A DNA stretch of 64,000 bases from CAVZOY01 sp963777095 (GCA_963777095.1 CAVZOY010000001.1:744001-808000), one strand, 5' to 3'. Shown: positions 8,887 to 17,483, counted from the first letter of the stretch. Program-made: numbers and translations. Notes: generated by a model from the letters alone, not told the origin.

Positions 8887-9519
8887 TTACGGAAGCGGGG
8901 GTTGCGGTCGCTGGGCGAGCCGGTCCAGCAGGGCTCGCCATCGGCCGGCCGACTCACCGGGGGCGAGACTCCGCAGCCGGAGATCCCCGAAGAGCGCATG
9001 GGCCCGGACGACGACCCGCGGAGTGCCGGCGAGACGCGGCACCGGCGCCAGATCGATCACCCGGTTGCCCAGCACCGTCCAGCCGTCGAGCTCGGCGTCG
9101 ACGCCCTCGGGGACGATCACCTCGATGTCGCCGAGCACCGTGGACAGGTCCAGCTCGACGGACCCCGCGTTCGTGCGCAGGTCCCGCAGGTCGATCTTGA
9201 TGTCCCCGAGCACCGTGCCGATCCTCGTGGGCACCGGGGTGCTGCCGTTCAGCCGGACGTCGCCCATGACGTTGAACAGCGACGCAGGAGGGCGACTGCC
9301 CACGATCTCGACCGAGGACGACGGGGTGGCCGGCAGGTCGGCGAACAGCGGCGAGAGTTCGCGGGTCAGCACCGCGGAGTAGGCCGCCTCCGTCCGCTGC
9401 CGGAACTCGTCGACGGTGATCCGCCCCTCGGCGAGGGCCTCCTCCAGTCGAGCCACCGCGGCCTCGCGGTCGGCGTCGGACGCGCGGGTCGGGGGCCGCT
9501 GGGCCGGGTCGTCGGTCAT
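8887..9519 (-). CDS. DUF1707 / LiaF-like domain protein
   Basis: 210 aa. The N-terminal DUF1707 helical domain reads RASDADREAAVARLEEAL through EFRQRTEAAYSA, as in many actinobacterial cell-envelope stress proteins. The C-terminal half is a repetitive beta region (FNVMGDVRLNG, GTVLGDIKIDL, STVLGDIEVIV, ALFGDLRLRS) like the DUF2154/LiaF beta helix. No transmembrane helix is present, unlike many relatives. The ATG at 9519 lies 71 bp downstream of the PPOX gene on the same strand. Function unknown; membrane-stress sensing is a family-level guess. Confidence 0.75.
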   Translation of the reverse strand: MTDDPAQRPPTRASDADREAAVARLEEALAEGRITVDEFRQRTEAAYSAVLTRELSPLFADLPATPSSSVEIVGSRPPASLFNVMGDVRLNGSTPVPTRIGTVLGDIKIDLRDLRTNAGSVELDLSTVLGDIEVIVPEGVDAELDGWTVLGNRVIDLAPVPRLAGTPRVVVRAHALFGDLRLRSLAPGESAGRWRALLDRLAQRPQPPLP

Positions 9520-9590
9520 GCCAGCGGTCCCGTGCTGCCGCGGACGCTGTCCGGGATGCCGATGCCGATGTCCATCGTGCTCTCCTCCCG

Positions 9591-10005
9591 TCAGGGCGAG
9601 GCCGCCCAGCCGGTCCACCGGTGGACGGTGACCACGAGGAGCGGTCCCGCCGGCGGATCGTCGATGTACTGGCGGAACCGCTGGACCAGCGCCTGGATTC
9701 CGGGGTGCGTGACGAGATGGTTCGTCGACGATCTCGCAGCGCCCGTCGGCGCGGACCCACCACAGCCGCCGCCAGTCGTCGTCGTAGTGGTCGACGAGCA
9801 GCGCGCACCGGGGATCCGCCCGGAGGTTCGCCACGCGCTGCAGGTTGCGGGAACGCTTGGGCTTGGCGTCGACGGCCGAGTACACCGTGTCGTCGACCAG
9901 CGCGAACACCACCGGGACGACGTGCGGCTGCCCGCCCGGGCGCACCGTGGCGAGGCGGGCGACCGGGCCGGCGGCGAAGCGCCTGCGCAGTTCTGCTGTC
10001 TGCAC
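9591..10005 (-). CDS. PPOX-class (TIGR03668-type) F420-dependent oxidoreductase (one indel)
   Basis: 137 aa after removing one extra base at ~9720. The split-barrel flavin/F420-binding fold is clear: RFAAGPVARLATVRPGG, PHVVPVVFAL, DAKPKRSRNLQRVANLRADP, LLVDHYDDDWRRLWWVRADG. After the indel the frame continues HPGIQALVQRFRQYIDD and ends near TVHRWTGWAASP. This is the length and ending of TIGR03668-family oxidoreductases, which use F420 or FMN on unknown substrates. Without the correction the protein reads through into unrelated sequence. Confidence 0.8.
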
Positions 10006-10078
10006 CGGCCAGTCCTACCGCCGGCCCGGCGGTCGCACCAGGGCCGCGGCGACTCCTCCGGGCGGTAGGAAGGTCGCC

Positions 10079-10912
10079 GTGGATTTCCGGTTCACGCTCC
10101 GCCGGCCCCGCGGCCGGCTGGGCCGGTACGTGGAGTCGGTCTGGCACGCGAGCGGGCAGATCCCGTATCCGCGTGAGCGGATCGCGCCGACCGGCTCCAC
10201 TGTCGCGGGCATCGTGCTGGGCCCGCCGATCCGACAGACCCCGGCCGGCGGCGAGCCGTTCACGGCGGACCGCGGCTTCCTGATCGGCCCGCACGACCGC
10301 CCGATCGTCAACGAGCCGACCGGTCGCACCGAGTGCGTCGGCATCGTGACCACGCCGATCGGCTGCCGCGCGGTCCTCGGTATCGCGCCGGCCCCGCTGC
10401 GCGGCCGGATCGTCGACCTCCTCGCGGCGTGGTCCGCGGCCGGCTCGCTCCACGCACGGCTCCCGGTGGACGGGAGCCCCGAGGAGCTGCTCGACCGCGT
10501 CGAGAGCGAGTTGCGGATGGACCTCGACGAGTCCGACCGTGGGCTGGACCGCTGCGCGGCCGCCGTTGCGGCGCTCCAGGCCGACCCGACCCGACCGGTG
10601 GGCGACATCGCCGCCGAGCTGGGGCTCTCCCACGGGCACCTGGACCGCGAGTTCGCCCGCATCGTCGGGATGGGCCCCCGCACTCTCGCCCGCGTGCTGC
10701 GCGTGCGGCGGCTGCTCGAACTGGTCGACGTGCACGGCCCGGTGGCGTGGACACGGCTGGCCGCCGACCTCGGCTGGTACGACCAGTCGCACCTCGTGCG
10801 CGACGTCGTCCGGCACACGGGCGACCCGCCGTCGGTGTACCTCTCGGCCCAGCGGGAGGTCGCACCTGTGGCCGAGCCGATCGCGGGATTCGTGCCGCTG
10901 CCGCGGACGTGA
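10079..10912 (+). CDS. AraC-family transcriptional regulator
   Basis: 277 aa. The C-terminal AraC/XylS DNA-binding domain has two HTH units: VGDIAAELGLSHGHLDREFARIVG, then LARVLRVRRLLEL and WTRLAADLGWYDQSHLVRDVVRHTG, ending PSVYL. The N-terminal ~160 residues (DFRFTLRRPRGRLGRYVESVWHA) match the DUF6597-type sensor half common in actinobacterial AraC proteins. The GTG at 10079 was chosen because GGTAGGAAGG lies just upstream. Ligand and targets are unknown; the divergent PPOX gene and the downstream SRPBCC gene are the nearest candidates. Confidence 0.85.
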   Translation: MDFRFTLRRPRGRLGRYVESVWHASGQIPYPRERIAPTGSTVAGIVLGPPIRQTPAGGEPFTADRGFLIGPHDRPIVNEPTGRTECVGIVTTPIGCRAVLGIAPAPLRGRIVDLLAAWSAAGSLHARLPVDGSPEELLDRVESELRMDLDESDRGLDRCAAAVAALQADPTRPVGDIAAELGLSHGHLDREFARIVGMGPRTLARVLRVRRLLELVDVHGPVAWTRLAADLGWYDQSHLVRDVVRHTGDPPSVYLSAQREVAPVAEPIAGFVPLPRT

Positions 10913-10978
10913 AATCCGTCCAAGACCCGCCTGCGCCGACCGGTCAGTCTGGGCGCCCCCGACCTCCGGAGCCGTCCG

Positions 10979-11395
10979 ATGACCCGCGCCTTCACGTCGT
11001 CCCGCACCGTCGACCTCCCGCCGGAGGAGGTCTGGCGGCAGTTGACGGACTGGCCGTCCGCGGCCGGGTGGCTCGGGGTCGAGGACCTGCGCGCCGACGG
11101 CAGCACCGCGGTCGGCACGCGACTCACCTTCCGGGCCCGCGGCCGTGAGCAGCACAGCGAGATCACCGCGGTCGACCCGGGCCGGTTCGTCGTGCTGCGC
11201 TCGGTCCAGGGTGGCGTGACCGCCGACTACCGGTACTCGGTCGAGCCGGCCGGAGCCGGGAGCACGATCATTCTCGACGCCGACGTGAGCACCAGCGGCG
11301 CCGTCCGCCTCCTCGCCCCGGTGATCCGGGCGGCCATCCGCAGGGCCGACCGGTCTCAGCTGGACCGCCTGGCGGAGGCTCTGCGCACCGGCTGA
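10979..11395 (+). CDS. SRPBCC-family (polyketide cyclase/START-like) protein
   Basis: 138 aa. A helix-grip fold is indicated by SSRTVDLPPEEVWRQLTDWPS at the start, central beta strands (GTRLTFRARGREQHSEITAVD) and a C-terminal amphipathic helix (IRRADRSQLDRLAEAL). Such proteins bind hydrophobic ligands or act as cyclases, but no catalytic residues define a reaction here. It lies 66 bp downstream of the AraC gene on the same strand. Confidence 0.75.
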   Translation: MTRAFTSSRTVDLPPEEVWRQLTDWPSAAGWLGVEDLRADGSTAVGTRLTFRARGREQHSEITAVDPGRFVVLRSVQGGVTADYRYSVEPAGAGSTIILDADVSTSGAVRLLAPVIRAAIRRADRSQLDRLAEALRTG

Positions 11396-11422
11396 CCCGC
11401 GCTGGGAGAGGATGTGCGCCCG

Positions 11423-12664
11423 ATGGCACAGCACGAGAACACGTCCCCCGGCCGGATGCTCGACGCGTCGAGGCGCATCGCCGATGCCCTGCTGGACGTG
11501 CAGCGTCGGGTGAACGCGCAGATCGACGCCACGCAGTCGGAGCTGCTCCCCGATGTCCGGCGGCAGCTCGGCTTTCCGGACGTGGAAGCGGTCGACCTGG
11601 CCGGGCTGACGAACGTCCGGATCGACGACCTCAGCATCGTCGTCACGCCGGAGGCGGTGGCGACCGTCCTGCCGCTCTCGGCCGCGTCCGCCACGACGAC
11701 GCGGGCGGGGCGTCGCGCCATGACCGAGATCGTCGGCGGTGTCGACGACCGCGTGGCCGTCATCGCCGGGCCGTGTTCGATCCACGACCCGGCAGCGACG
11801 CTGGAGTACGCCGGCTTCCTCAGCCGGATGCGGACCAGGTTCGGCGACGACCTGGAGATCGTCATGCGCACCTACACGGAGAAGCCGCGGACGGAGGTCG
11901 ACTGGAAGGGATTCGCCTACGACCCCTACCTCGACGGTTCGAGTCAGATCAGCGTCGGTCTGGTCGCGACCCGGATGCTCATGGGCGCCATCACCGGGAT
12001 GGGTGTCCCGGTGGCCGCCGAGCCGCTGAACGCCCTGACGCCCCAGTACGTCGACGGCCTGGTCACCTACAACGGCGTCGGCGCGCGCAACGTGACCGAC
12101 CAGACCGCGCGCGAGCGGGTGTCCGGCTTCTCGTCCGTCGTCGGTTTCAAGAACTCACCGGAAGGCAGCATCGAAACCGCGATCCAGGCCGTCATCGCGG
12201 CCCGGGCGGGGCACGAGTTCCTGGGCGTCGACCGCCACGGGATGACCGCCCAGCTCTCGACCACCGGCAACGAGACCGGTCACGTGATCCTGCGGGGCAC
12301 CAAGGACGGCCCTAACTACTCGGCGGCCCACATCGCCGACACCACGGCCGAGCTGCGCCGGCGCGGCCTGCCCGACGTGGTCGTGGTCGACGCCTCGCAC
12401 GGCAACAGCCAGAAGAACCACCTGCGCCAGAGGGACGTCGTGCACGACCTCGCCGGCCAGATCGCCGGAGGCCAGACGGCGATCCGCGGCGTGATGTTGG
12501 AGAGCAACCTCGCCGCCGGCCGACAGCACCTGGATCAGCGGCGACCCGGCGCACTGGAGTACGGCAAGAGCGTCACCGACGCCTGCGTCGACCTCGACAT
12601 GACCGAGGCGATGCTGGAGGAACTGGCCGCCGCGTCCCGCGCGCGGCGCGGGTCGAGGACGTAG
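11423..12664 (+). CDS. 3-deoxy-7-phosphoheptulonate synthase, class I (DAHP synthase)
   Basis: 413 aa. Condenses phosphoenolpyruvate and erythrose 4-phosphate, the first shikimate-pathway step. Class I motifs are present: AGPCSIHDP (metal Cys), MRTYTEKPRTEVDWKGF (PEP/E4P Arg and Lys), VGFKNSPEGS, DASHGNSQKNH (metal His) and GVMLESNL (metal Glu). The usual GARTTESQ loop reads GARNVTDQ. An N-terminal extension of ~60 residues precedes the core. I prefer ATG 11423 over GTG 11414 because GGGAGAGG (11404-11411) is correctly spaced only for the former. Actinobacteria usually make DAHP for primary metabolism with a class II enzyme, so this may be a specialised copy. Confidence 0.88.
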   Translation: MAQHENTSPGRMLDASRRIADALLDVQRRVNAQIDATQSELLPDVRRQLGFPDVEAVDLAGLTNVRIDDLSIVVTPEAVATVLPLSAASATTTRAGRRAMTEIVGGVDDRVAVIAGPCSIHDPAATLEYAGFLSRMRTRFGDDLEIVMRTYTEKPRTEVDWKGFAYDPYLDGSSQISVGLVATRMLMGAITGMGVPVAAEPLNALTPQYVDGLVTYNGVGARNVTDQTARERVSGFSSVVGFKNSPEGSIETAIQAVIAARAGHEFLGVDRHGMTAQLSTTGNETGHVILRGTKDGPNYSAAHIADTTAELRRRGLPDVVVVDASHGNSQKNHLRQRDVVHDLAGQIAGGQTAIRGVMLESNLAAGRQHLDQRRPGALEYGKSVTDACVDLDMTEAMLEELAAASRARRGSRT

Positions 12665-12674
12665 GAACTCGACG

Positions 12675-13100
12675 GTGACGTCCGCCGATCTCCGGCCGGC
12701 GCGGGTGGAGGACGTGCACGAGCTGGCGCTCGGCATGCCGCACGTGACGGTCGTCCGCGGCGGGAGCGGGAACCCGGTCTACCAGGTAGGCGGCAAGTCG
12801 TTCGTCTTCTTCCGCACGCCGAGGCCGGACGCCGTCGACCCGGAGACCGGGCAGCGCTTTTCGGACGTCATCGTCCTGTGGGTGGAGTCGGAGTCCGAGA
12901 AGCAGGGGCTCCTGCAGGATCCCGGCTCGCCGTTCTTCACCACGCCGCACTTCGACGGTCACAACTCGGTGCTCGTCCGGGCCGGCCGGCTGCCCGAGAT
13001 CACGCTCCGGGAGCTGACGGAGGTGGTCCAGGACGCGTGGCTGGCTCAGGCGTCACCGCGACGGCGGGACGCGTGGCTGGCGGGCCGGCCCGCCCGCTGA
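12675..13100 (+). CDS. MmcQ/YjbR-family protein
   Basis: 141 aa with the MmcQ/YjbR double-wing fold signature: VEDVHELALGMPHVTV, NPVYQVGGKSFVFF, a phosphate-loop-like FFTTPHFDGHNSVLV and the C-terminal LRELTEVVQDAWLAQASPRR. These proteins are annotated as DNA-binding by structure only; biochemical role unknown. The GTG at 12675 lies 11 bp after the DAHP synthase stop, so the two are probably co-transcribed. Confidence 0.85.
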   Translation: MTSADLRPARVEDVHELALGMPHVTVVRGGSGNPVYQVGGKSFVFFRTPRPDAVDPETGQRFSDVIVLWVESESEKQGLLQDPGSPFFTTPHFDGHNSVLVRAGRLPEITLRELTEVVQDAWLAQASPRRRDAWLAGRPAR

Positions 13101-13163
13101 AAAGGGCGGCTTGACCTGGGGAAACAGGTGGTGAGGAGGCGTCCTGTCCGGTATCCTTCGTAC

Positions 13164-14396
13164 ATGTGTTCGACTGCTGCCGATGATGCGCTGGCCGCGC
13201 TGGAGGCGGCCTTGGACGTGGTCGCGGCGGAAGAGCCGCCGGTCGGTGATGACGCCCGGTTGGACCGGGTCCGCCGGCTGACCACGGCGGCGAACCGGAT
13301 GGCGGCGCTGCAGGCGCAGGCAGTGCGCGACGCGGAGTGCCACGGTTCGTCGGAGCACGACGGGCTGAAGACGATGAAGTCGTGGCTACGCACGCACACC
13401 CGCCTTTCGGGTGCGGCGATCACCGGGTTGGTGAAGCAGGGCCGGGCGACGGGCCTCCTGCCCGCGGTGGAGGCGGCGTTCCTGGCCGGAGATTTGACGC
13501 CAGACCAGGTGGACACGATCGCGGTCATCGCCGCGCCCGAGAACGTGGAGCGGGCCGCGGCGCAGGACGTCGACCTCGCGGTGATCGCGGACGCGCTGGT
13601 GACCATGGCGACCACCCAGCCCTACACGAAGCTGCAGGTCGCCGTGGGCACCTACCTGGCCCGCCTCGACCCCGACGGCCGGGAACCCGACCCCACCGAG
13701 CAGCGTGCGCTGACCCTGGTGCAGCACCCCGACGGGCAGGTCACCTTCGGCGGCGCCCTGGACCAGTTCGGCGGGGAGACCGTGATGACCGCGCTGGAGG
13801 CCACCGCGGCCAAGTCCCGGTGTGCCGGTGACACCCGCACCCGCGCGCAGCGGATGGCCGACGCGCTGGTCCAGGTCTGCGCCAACGCCCTGGCCACCGG
13901 CAACGTGCCGCAGCTGCGCACCGTGCCCGCCCAGGTCGTGGTGATGATCGACGAGGCCGACCTCGTCGCCGCCGGCAACGACGCGGCCGCCGCCACCAGC
14001 GGCACCGGCGCCCTGGTCTCCACCGCCCGGGCTCAGCGGATCGCCTGCGACTCGGAGGTCTCCCGGATCGTGTTCGGCCCGGGCAGCGTCCCCAAGGATC
14101 TCGGGCGCAAGCAGCGCGTCGTCTCCCCCGCCCAGCGTCGGGCTCTGGATGCTCGCGACGGATCGTGCGTCTTCGCCGGCTGCGAAGCCCCCAACTGGTG
14201 GTGCGAAGCCCATCACGTCCTCGAATGGACGTCCCAGAACGGGCCGACCGACCTGGACAACCTCGGCCTGCTCTGCGAACGCCACCACACGAAGGTCCAC
14301 CACGGCTTCGTCGTCGAACGAAGAACCGACGGCACCTGGCACACCTACCGACCGGACGGCACCGAGATCGTCGTCTCGTCCGCGCGCGCCGCCTGA
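13164..14396 (+). CDS. DUF222 / HNH endonuclease (13E12 repeat family)
   Basis: 410 aa. The N-terminal DUF222 region (residues ~5-290, Ala/Leu-rich helices such as LTTAANRMAALQAQ) is followed by a C-terminal HNH nuclease: RALDARDGSCVFAGCEAP, WCEAHHVLEW (catalytic His-His), DLDNLGLLCERHHTKVHHG. This is the multi-copy actinobacterial 13E12 family whose biological role is unknown. I chose ATG 13164 (MCSTAADDAL) over GTG 13128 because family members begin just before the first helix. A perfect 10-bp inverted repeat follows at 14411-14443. Confidence 0.88.
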   Translation: MCSTAADDALAALEAALDVVAAEEPPVGDDARLDRVRRLTTAANRMAALQAQAVRDAECHGSSEHDGLKTMKSWLRTHTRLSGAAITGLVKQGRATGLLPAVEAAFLAGDLTPDQVDTIAVIAAPENVERAAAQDVDLAVIADALVTMATTQPYTKLQVAVGTYLARLDPDGREPDPTEQRALTLVQHPDGQVTFGGALDQFGGETVMTALEATAAKSRCAGDTRTRAQRMADALVQVCANALATGNVPQLRTVPAQVVVMIDEADLVAAGNDAAAATSGTGALVSTARAQRIACDSEVSRIVFGPGSVPKDLGRKQRVVSPAQRRALDARDGSCVFAGCEAPNWWCEAHHVLEWTSQNGPTDLDNLGLLCERHHTKVHHGFVVERRTDGTWHTYRPDGTEIVVSSARAA

Positions 14397-14410
14397 CCGC
14401 GGGCCGGAAC

Positions 14411-14443
14411 AGGTGTCCCTAAGCGGCCCACCCAGGGACACCT
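14411..14443 (+). terminator. Perfect 10-bp inverted repeat after the HNH gene (hairpin)
   Basis: AGGTGTCCCT (14411-14420) pairs exactly with AGGGACACCT (14434-14443) around a 13-nt loop, starting 15 bp after the HNH stop. There is no T-run, so it is not a classic intrinsic terminator. Its stability would suit a GC-rich 3' hairpin, or a repeat associated with the 13E12 family. Confidence 0.5.
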
Positions 14444-14525
14444 CCTCGGCCCGGTGGAACTCAGGGCACGGTCAAACTGCAGCGCGTCGAGGCGGCGGGC
14501 GATGCGGGCGCGGGCCTTGACGTCG

Positions 14526-14544
14526 CACTTGTATTTTGCAAGTG
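14526..14544 (+). promoter_or_regulatory. Palindromic operator candidate for the VOC/HxlR pair
   Basis: CACTTG-TATTTTG-CAAGTG is a perfect 6-bp inverted repeat with an AT-rich 7-bp spacer in a >70% GC region. It ends 9 bp before the VOC-protein ATG. HxlR-family repressors bind such dyads near their own operons, and the second gene of the pair encodes one. Autoregulation is inferred. Confidence 0.5.
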
Positions 14545-14552
14545 TTGGCCGC

Positions 14553-14957
14553 ATGAGCCTCTTCATCACCTGCCCCGTCGAGAGCGTCGAGCGCGCGACC
14601 GCCTTCTACACAGCCCTCGGCTGGACCCTCAACGCCGAGATGTCCGATCACAACGTGTCGTGCTTCGCGATCGCGCCCGAGCAGTACGTCATGCTCGGCA
14701 GCCGCGAGATGTACGCGAGCGTCGGCGGCGTTGAGGAGTTGGTCGGTGGACCCCACACGCCCTCGAAAGTCACGGTCTCGTTCGACCTCGGCAGCCGCGA
14801 GGCGGTCGACGAGCTCGCCGAGCGCGCCGGCGCCGCCGGCGGGCGAATCGGTGAGACCGACGACTACCCCTTCATGTACCAGCGCCAGTTCGACGACCCC
14901 GACGGCTACCACTACTCGCCGTTCTGGATGAAGCCGGACGCCGATCCGACCGCATGA
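14553..14957 (+). CDS. VOC-family (glyoxalase/bleomycin-resistance fold) protein
   Basis: 134 aa. Starts MSLFITCPVESVERATAFYTALGW, the usual VOC beta-alpha opening, and ends with RQFDDPDGYHYSPFWMK, where the Asp-Pro-Asp-Gly turn and Glu/His positions of glyoxalase-like proteins sit. It most resembles the lactoylglutathione lyase-like subgroup that pairs with HxlR regulators. Its stop overlaps the regulator start (ATGA). Substrate unknown. Promoter region carries an AT-rich palindrome. Confidence 0.85.
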   Translation: MSLFITCPVESVERATAFYTALGWTLNAEMSDHNVSCFAIAPEQYVMLGSREMYASVGGVEELVGGPHTPSKVTVSFDLGSREAVDELAERAGAAGGRIGETDDYPFMYQRQFDDPDGYHYSPFWMKPDADPTA

Positions 14958-15235
14958 GCGACCTCGCCGCGGCCCTCAACATCGTCGGAGCACGGTGGGC
15001 CCTGCTCGTCGTGGAGCGGCTGCTCGACGGGCCGCAGCGCTACGGCGATCTTCAGCGCGACCTCGGAGTGCCGACGAACATGCTCGCGACCCGCCTGCGC
15101 GAGCTCGAAGCGGCCGGCGTACTGACCCGTCTGCCGCTCCGGCACAACACCCGGGCCTACGCGCTGACCGATCGCGGCCTTGCCTTGCGCGAGGCGATCG
15201 TCGCGCTCGGACGCTGGGGCGCCGAGGAGGCCTAA
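14954..15235 (+). CDS. HxlR-type winged-helix transcriptional regulator
   Basis: 93 aa. Winged-helix pattern of the HxlR/MarR-like family: LNIVGARWALLVVERLLDG, RYGDLQRDLGVPTNMLATRLRELEAAGVL, then the wing RHNTRAYALTDRG. It lacks the N-terminal Cys of redox-sensing HxlR proteins such as HypR or QorR, so a ligand rather than thiol oxidation is more likely to switch it. Translationally coupled to the VOC gene; likely represses it through the palindrome at 14526. Confidence 0.85.
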   Translation: MSDLAAALNIVGARWALLVVERLLDGPQRYGDLQRDLGVPTNMLATRLRELEAAGVLTRLPLRHNTRAYALTDRGLALREAIVALGRWGAEEA

Positions 15236-15418
15236 GCCTCGCGCGGAATCACGGGTCGCTCCGACTGGTCGAGCCCGGCCTGCACCGACGTTCGCGCTCA
15301 GGCAAGGCGACGACTGTCCCATCGGCCGCCCTCCGGGCGGCGTCCGCAACAGGGCCAGCAAGCTCGCCAGCTTGGTTTCGCTTGCGGCTCGGGCGCGACG
15401 AAGCCGGTAACCGCGTCC

Positions 15419-16261
15419 CTACGACTGCGCCCAGCTCGCGAGGCGGGACCGGGCTATCGCCGCCGCGCTGAGACCCAGGACGGCGCCGTTCGGGTCGGCG
15501 GCCACAGTCATGCGGCCGTAGGGCGTGTCGAACGGTGGGACGACGACCGTGCCACCAGCTGTGGTGACGCGATCCGCGGCGCGGTCGGCGTCCTCGACGT
15601 TGACATAGATCATCCAGTGCGCCGGGACGTCGCCGAAGTCCGCGGTCATGGCGAGCCGACCGCAGAGCATCGGCCCGCCGTCCGCCCCGCTGTAGACGAC
15701 GTAGTCCATGCCCGTCTGCTCTGCCGGGGCGTCACCGGGAAACTCCTCGGGAATGTCGCGCCACGCCACGGGCTCGATCCCGAACAGGCTGCGGTAGAAC
15801 GCGTCCACGGTCACCGGGTCGCGGGTGTTGACCTCGGCCCAGGTGATCGCTCCCGGCTCGCCGTACAGCTGCGCACCGATCGCGCCGTGTGGCTCCCAGA
15901 GGCCGAACGCCGCACCACCCGGATCCGACGCCAGCAGAGTGCGGCCGCCGTTCGGCGTCTCGGTCGCGGCCGTCAGCAGCCGGCCCCCCGCCGGCTCGAT
16001 GCGCTCCGCGGTGGTGAGGGCGTCAGATGTCTTCAGGTAGGTGGTCCACACCGGCGGTCCGGCATCGGACATCGGCGGAGCGAGGGCTGCGACCGGCTGG
16101 TCGTTCTCGAGGCAGAGGACGTAGTCGCCCAGCTCGCGCCGGGTGACGACGAACGTCCAGCCGAGCACCTCGCCGTAGAAGCGCTTCGCGGTGTCCATGT
16201 CGGGAGCCACGGCGTCCGCCCAGCACGGCTCCCCGTCGAAATAGCGGCTCCGTACGACCAT
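15419..16261 (-). CDS. Two-domain VOC-family protein
   Basis: 280 aa made of two VOC modules. The first starts near GEPCWADAVAPDMDTAKRFYGEVLGW and closes at SDPGGAAFGLWEPHG; the second starts AITWAEVNTRDPVTVDAFYRS and closes at ADPNGAVLGLS. This matches the actinobacterial double-VOC family (hydroxylase/27-kDa antigen Cfp30B-like). Metal-ligand positions are only partly conserved, so activity is uncertain. Starts ATG or GTG at 16261; it is divergent from mscR with about 136 bp between. Confidence 0.82.
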   Translation of the reverse strand: MVVRSRYFDGEPCWADAVAPDMDTAKRFYGEVLGWTFVVTRRELGDYVLCLENDQPVAALAPPMSDAGPPVWTTYLKTSDALTTAERIEPAGGRLLTAATETPNGGRTLLASDPGGAAFGLWEPHGAIGAQLYGEPGAITWAEVNTRDPVTVDAFYRSLFGIEPVAWRDIPEEFPGDAPAEQTGMDYVVYSGADGGPMLCGRLAMTADFGDVPAHWMIYVNVEDADRAADRVTTAGGTVVVPPFDTPYGRMTVAADPNGAVLGLSAAAIARSRLASWAQS

Positions 16262-16397
16262 GAGGCGACCCCCAGTCGATCTCGTCGCGGCGCAGAGCGT
16301 CAGCCTGCCACCGCTCCGCGACCGACGGCGGGGTCACCGTCGCGTCCTCCGGAGCCGTGCGACAGGGTGGAGGTCTGCCGACCGAGAGGTGCATCCG

Positions 16398-17483
16398 TTG
16401 CCGTACGAGGTGAAGGGCGTCGTCGCCCGCAGCAAGGGCGCTCCCGTGAGCGTCGAGACCGTCGTCGTCCCGGACCCCGGCCCTGGCGAGGCGGTCGTGG
16501 ACGTGCAGGCCTGCGGGGTCTGCCACACCGACCTGCACTACCGCGAGGGCGGCATCAACGACGACTTCCCGTTCCTGCTCGGGCACGAGGCGGCGGGCGT
16601 CGTCTCCGCGGTCGGCGAGGGCGTCACCAACGTCGCGGTCGGCGACTTCGTGATCCTCAACTGGCGCGCCGTCTGCGGGCAGTGCCGCGCGTGCCTGCGC
16701 GGCGACCTGCACTACTGCTTCAACACGCACAACGCCGCGCAGAAGATGACCCTGGCCGACGGCACCGAGCTCTCCCCCGCCCTGGGCATCGGCGCGTTCG
16801 TGGAGAAGACGCTGGTGCACTCGGGCCAGTGCACGAAGGTCGACCCACAGGTGCCGGCCACCGCCGCCGGCCTGCTCGGCTGCGGCGTCATGGCCGGCGT
16901 CGGCGCGGCGATGAACACCGGCGCGGTGAAGCGCGGCGAGAGCGTCGCCGTGTTCGGCTGCGGGGGCGTCGGCGACGCCGCCATCGCCGGCGCACGGCTG
17001 GCCGGCGCCACCACGATCGTCGCCGTCGACATCGACGACCGGAAGCTCGAGTGGGCGAGGAAGTTCGGCGCCACCCACACGGTCAACTCCCGCGAGACCG
17101 ACCCGGTCGAGGCGGTCAAGGCGGCCACCGGCGGCTTCGGCGCCGACGTCGCCATCGACGCCGTCGGCAACCCGAAGGTCTTCGAGCAGGCCTTCTACGC
17201 CCGCGACCTCGCCGGCCGCGTCGTGATGGTCGGCGTCCCGACTCCGGACATGCGGATCGAGCTGCCGCTGATCGAGGTCTTCGGCCGCGGCGGCGCGATC
17301 AAGTCGTCCTGGTACGGCGACTGCCTGCCCAGCCGCGACTTCCCGATGCTGGTCGACCTGTACCTGCAGGGCCGCTTCCCGCTCGAGGACTTCGTGTCGG
17401 AGACCATCGGCATCGAGGGCGTCGAGGAGGCCTTCGAGAAGATGCACCGCGGCGAGGTGCTGCGCAGCGTGGTGGTCTTCTGA
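16398..17483 (+). CDS. mscR: S-(hydroxymethyl)mycothiol dehydrogenase
   Basis: 361 aa. Oxidises the formaldehyde-mycothiol adduct with NAD+ (also acts as nitrosomycothiol reductase). Medium-chain zinc dehydrogenase features: catalytic-zinc ACGVCHTDLHYREGG and LLGHEAAG, structural-zinc CGQCRACLRGDLHYC, cofactor loop GCGGVGDAA. The segment DFVILNWRAVCGQC and the later CGVMAGVGAAMNTG closely match mycobacterial MscR. TTG 16398 is chosen: it has GAGAGG upstream and gives the family N-terminus PYEVKGVVARSKG. Coupled (TGATG) to the MBL hydrolase, the usual pair in formaldehyde detoxification. Confidence 0.92.
   Translation: MPYEVKGVVARSKGAPVSVETVVVPDPGPGEAVVDVQACGVCHTDLHYREGGINDDFPFLLGHEAAGVVSAVGEGVTNVAVGDFVILNWRAVCGQCRACLRGDLHYCFNTHNAAQKMTLADGTELSPALGIGAFVEKTLVHSGQCTKVDPQVPATAAGLLGCGVMAGVGAAMNTGAVKRGESVAVFGCGGVGDAAIAGARLAGATTIVAVDIDDRKLEWARKFGATHTVNSRETDPVEAVKAATGGFGADVAIDAVGNPKVFEQAFYARDLAGRVVMVGVPTPDMRIELPLIEVFGRGGAIKSSWYGDCLPSRDFPMLVDLYLQGRFPLEDFVSETIGIEGVEEAFEKMHRGEVLRSVVVF

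Noticed and set aside
8954..11785. A 943-codon open frame on the minus strand
   Set aside because: It crosses several well-supported genes on the other strand or in other frames and has Arg/Gly/Ala-rich composition typical of a GC-rich shadow frame.
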